Origin: Trogon surrucura
Taxonomy: Eukaryota; Chordata; Aves; Trogoniformes; Trogonidae
Reading direction: 5' to 3'
Assembly: GCA_020746105.1 (NCBI GenBank)
Contig: CM036618.1
Span: forward strand, 18,769,001-18,833,000
DNA: 64,000 bases
Shown here one piece after another: positions 60,721-64,000 of the stretch (position 1 is its first letter; each line of letters opens with the position of its first letter). The translations under genes and the position numbers were made by a program. The notes under the pieces are model-generated. The model was not told the origin of the DNA. It was given only the letters and a program-made list of their open reading frames with translations, and ran no database searches.

Positions 60721-61268
60721 AATCAGGTATTTTACCAAAAAGATCATTATAAGAGGATATGATTGATTTAAAGCACTATTCTGGTTAAGAAATACAGCTA
60801 TAAAGTGCTTCAGACTTTAGTGTAAGAGCAGTTCTCTCTCTATTACAGAGATACTTAATTACTTTAATAAGTCTGTAAAACTATTTTATAAAGCAGCAGC
60901 TTTTAAATTACCCTCACTCTAGCAGAGATTGAGATCATTTTATAGAATATAATGCAAATACATTTTTCAGCATATTAGTAAAATCCTAACATTTACTGGA
61001 TTGAAAGCTGGAGAAAAATTGCTATCTTTATTTAAATATGGGTGGCCATCATATAGATTTTACCTCAGACTAAAATAAATTATGTGTAGATTAAGTACTA
61101 TATGATAATATATTTTTATCTGACCCAAAGACCATGGCATAAGTTTGGCTGCTTTAAACTGGGTCAGTTCTGCATCTGAGTTGGGCCCAATGTCGTGTTC
61201 CCAGTGCTGGCCCATGGCAAATGCTTAGCTTAGAATTTAAGAGCAGGGTATTAACAAACCTTTTAATT
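60721..61268. other. AT-rich spacer, nothing recognised
   Basis: This AT-rich DNA between two CR1 elements of the same orientation and subfamily has no gene or repeat I can support. Confidence 0.55.
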
Positions 61269-61481
61269 CATAGAATCACAGAATCACAGAATCACACAGA
61301 ATCACAGAATGCTAGGGATTGGAAGGGACCTCAAAATATCATCAAGTCCAATCCCCCTGCCAGAGCAGGAACATCTGGATAATGCTGCATAGGAACGTGT
61401 CCAGGCAGGTCTTGAATGTCTCCAGAGAAGGAGACTCCACAACCTCTCTGGGCAGCCTGTGCCAGGGCTCCGTCACCCTCA
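61269..61481 (-). mobile_element. CR1 LINE short 3' fragment
   Basis: On the minus strand this holds the last 210 nt of a CR1: the tail coding part (CACAGGCTGCCCAGAGAGGTTGTGG), the 3' untranslated part and five octamers (61269-61310, with a 2-nt insertion between the third and fourth). It is truncated abruptly at TGAGGGTGACGG. It matches 58207-58410 with roughly 15 differences over 170 nt by eye. Confidence 0.93.
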
Positions 61482-62590
61482 ATTCCTTTGTCCTCAGCCT
61501 TCCCACATGTAAGTGATTCTTTTCTTCCCTTTGCTGCTCTGGCAGATGACAGACCTTCAACTGGAAGGCCTGCCCCATTGAAGAACCAGACTTCAAATCA
61601 AATTTCTCAGTCCTATCAATGCCTTCCTGACTGTCAGAAGAGAAAATTATTTTTAGAGGTAGGATCTCATTACCATGTACAATTGCTTATATGCTAAAGC
61701 TAGCACTTAGTAAAATATATCAGTGTAGCTACATAAGGCTCTGGTTCCTTTATTGTTTCAAAGAATGATCTAACAGGAGAAAGGCACTGGAAATCTTTGC
61801 AGGATCTCGCCAATTTACAGCCCAGCTGGGTGACTGACTAGGATAAAATAGCTGATAAAAATCAAATCTGTTGTGAAAACAACATTGAGTAATCACAGGT
61901 TTTTGTTAGATGACTTTAGTCATTCAGTTTAAAAACAAATTGTATCTTCCAATAAAGGCATCATAGATACTCCATTTTTACCAGATCTTTAGTACACTCT
62001 TTTTGATGCATTCATTTTATCTGTGACAGCATGACAGAGTTTCTAGATGGCAACAAAAGGTGATAGGATTCAGGACTATTTTATTTCGTGTTTATCAACA
62101 TTTAGAAGTGAAATTATCTCTTGAAAGTAGTGTAGTAAGGTATGATGGCTCTGAAATATTTATTTTGAGGGCATGGCAATATAACATAGTTGACCATGCT
62201 CTGGAGGTCCTTCAGAGATGTTGGGACGGAACATCTGGTTTGTAAATATACAAAAATACTATTCCAAGCTTGATGCTAAGTGATTCCAGAAGATAGTGCA
62301 CTATTTTTTTTTTTTCCCTTATTAATAAGAAGCTGGTTTGGAGGCTAAATCTAATTTAGATAAGGTAAACCAAATGCATTTCTTCCTACTTCTGCAGCCT
62401 CTGCCCATTTTCAGGATAAAGATGAGATCAGCTGGTTTTGAAAGAGTTTATGAAGCACACTTGCTCTGTAGTTCTTTTTCATCTCTTTGCAGCAAGTCAT
62501 TTAATACTGATGAAGAAATGTGATTTAGGAGACTGGATTGCTGGAGAACAGCTTTGAAGAGTAGATCAGAGTAGTTCCCTGAGGAGAGCA
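61482..62590. other. Non-coding DNA, nothing recognised
   Basis: No gene was recognised. A T-run lies near 62306-62316. Frames of about 60 codons have no recognisable content. Confidence 0.5.
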
Positions 62591-63060
62591 GGGTAATCCA
62601 GAGCAGGGTAGTCCAGAGGAGAGCAACGAGGCTGGTGAAAGGACTAGAGGAAAAGTCCTATTAGGAGAGGCTGAGGGAGCTGGGGGTGTTTAGCCTGGAG
62701 AAGAGGAGACTCAGGGGGGACCTTATCACTCTCTACAACTCCCTGAAGGGAGGGTGCTGTCAGGTGGGGGTCAGGCTCTTCTCCCAGACAACCAGTGACA
62801 GGATGAGGCGGCGAGGCCTGAAACTGTGTCAGGGCAGGTTTAGGTTGGTTCTCAGGAGACACTTCCTCACAGAGAGGGTGCTCAGGCACTGGGATGCACT
62901 GCCCAGGGAAGTGGTGGAATCACCGTCCCTGGAGGTGCTTAAGGAGAGGCTGGATGTGGCACTTAGTGCCGTGGTCTGGCCCATGTGGTGGTGTTGGGAC
63001 ATAGGCTGGACTTGATGATCTCAGAGGTCTTTTCCAGCCTCAACAATTCTGTGATTTTGT
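62591..63060 (+). mobile_element. CR1 LINE 3' fragment, another subfamily
   Basis: This 5'-truncated CR1 codes in one frame (62686-63015) for [21 protein letters not shown], then [18 protein letters not shown], then [19 protein letters not shown]. The 3' end follows with GGCTGGACTTGATGATCTCAGAGGTC and octamers ATTCTGTG and ATTTTGTG ending at 63060. Its 3' untranslated part (GGCACTTAGTGCCGTGG) and LxCQGRFRL motif differ from the 58 kb subfamily and resemble the 39 kb copy in layout. Confidence 0.93.
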
Positions 63061-64000
63061 GAAATGAACCATACAGCTTCTGTGGTTGCTGGAATTAAGT
63101 TTATAGAAAGCACATAGTCTGCTGAGCTGCAGACAAGAACTTTGAGAGCAAAGCACATGGAAATCATATCAGCAGAGCAATCTAAGATGAGCAAAAGACA
63201 GTCCACATGAAAAGACAAGGAGATCCATTTCTTCTTTCATTCAGGCAATTCATATGTAATCTGCAGATACAGATAGATAGCGACTATGTTATCAGACACA
63301 TGAAAATGTGCTGTTTAAATGAATTTTTTTCAAGATATTCAGTTCCAACAAAATTTTAATGATTAATTAAGAGTATGTGAATAAATTTGAATATATTATT
63401 TTTTTTTGAGTGTTCAACTGTTTATTATCTTCATAGTCTTATTTTAGGGAATTTCATGGCTGTACAGCAATCCTATTTGGTGGGTTATCTTTGTAGAAGA
63501 AGCAGCAGCAGAGGAATTGGGAAAGGAAGATGCTCAATTAATTAGCAGGGTATTAGTTCCTGCTCCTAATTAAAATCTAACTAAAATAGGAATTTGACAG
63601 GTGTTTGGCCAGAAAGGAAACATTAGACACTTTTTAACCTTTGGGGAAGTGAGTAGAAAAAGGCAGAGCTTGAAAGGCATTTTGAGGGCATTTTATAATA
63701 GCTTTTATCTCTTTATTTAATAAATTCTCTCTGACACCAATTCTGATACAGACTATTTTTTTTTTACACTTTTATTTTTAACATCAAATCACTTCATTCA
63801 CACCCTTTGTTTGTCTCTGGATAAAGCTGGGTAAAGTAAATTAATTGGGAATTTCTTCTTTTGGGTGGGGCTTAAATTTTTCCCTTTTTTGGGGGGGGGG
63901 GGGGATGATTGCTTTTTATTCCCCACTGATTACCCCCTGCGAAGGCAAAAGCCAAGAACTTGCACCATCTGACCATATTCTCCAAAACTTTGTAAAAGCC
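63061..64000. other. Non-coding DNA with a G14 homopolymer
   Basis: AT-rich DNA without a recognised gene. A run of six T followed by fourteen G lies at 63885-63904 and is a likely site of sequencing error or length variation. Confidence 0.55.

Noticed and set aside
1..64000. A CRISPR array, operon, phage or other prokaryotic system
   Set aside because: There are no regularly spaced repeats with unique spacers, no dense gene order and no ribosome binding sites. All the evidence points to vertebrate nuclear DNA.

Overview
This 64 kb window looks like a piece of a bird nuclear chromosome. The main evidence is a series of CR1 LINE retrotransposons, on both strands, that end in the avian-type (ATTCTATG)n octamer tail and carry the usual CR1 3' end sequence. 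The DNA is mostly AT-rich and non-coding, with long uninterpretable stretches and no bacterial-style gene packing. A turtle or crocodilian is less likely but not excluded. No host protein-coding gene can be identified by name.

Layout. 1-2.3 kb is AT-rich DNA. 2.3-3.8 kb holds two CR1 copies end to end on the plus strand, the second followed by a 142-nt flank that recurs at 19 kb. 4.7-5.3 kb is a much older CR1 with a 13-bp minisatellite inside it. 8.67-9.29 kb is a nearly pure purine tract with two long GGAA arrays. 13.25-13.55 kb is a short CR1 tail. 18.8-21.3 kb is a composite minus-strand CR1: a decayed 2.2 kb copy, the same 142-nt flank, then a second CR1 tail. 31.3 kb holds the C-terminal relic of an older LINE. 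34.3 kb has a MIR-like tRNA-derived SINE head. 39.0-39.95 kb has a CR1 directly abutting a strong CpG island, with two candidate small exons 1.2-1.7 kb downstream at 41.1 and 41.5 kb. 47.8-48.2 kb carries an L1/Tx1-type reverse-transcriptase C-terminal relic, unusual for a bird. 51.7-53.2 kb has two CR1 fragments and a pair of 156-158 nt inverted repeats about 0.9 kb apart. 58.2-60.7 kb contains the best-preserved element, a minus-strand CR1 whose ORF2 is open for about 580 codons, with a single stop separating it from the endonuclease part. Two more CR1 fragments follow at 61.3 and 62.6-63.1 kb.

How it fits together. Most recognisable coding sequence is retrotransposon ORF2: endonuclease end, linker, reverse transcriptase with FADD, and the conserved C-terminal tail. 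The copies form layers of age. The copy at 58-60 kb is youngest and nearly intact. Those at 3 and 19 kb belong to one subfamily that shares a 13-nt deletion and a 3' flank. Those at 2.3, 4.7, 31 and 48 kb are old. The only sign of a host gene is the CpG island and its candidate exons on the plus strand; if real, the gene would run rightwards through the rest of the window as intron.

Most promising points: the 142-nt flank carried by two CR1 copies (candidate 3' transduction with template switching), the CpG island with candidate exons, the inverted repeat around 52-53 kb, and the L1/Tx1 relic. All identities and counts were made by eye.
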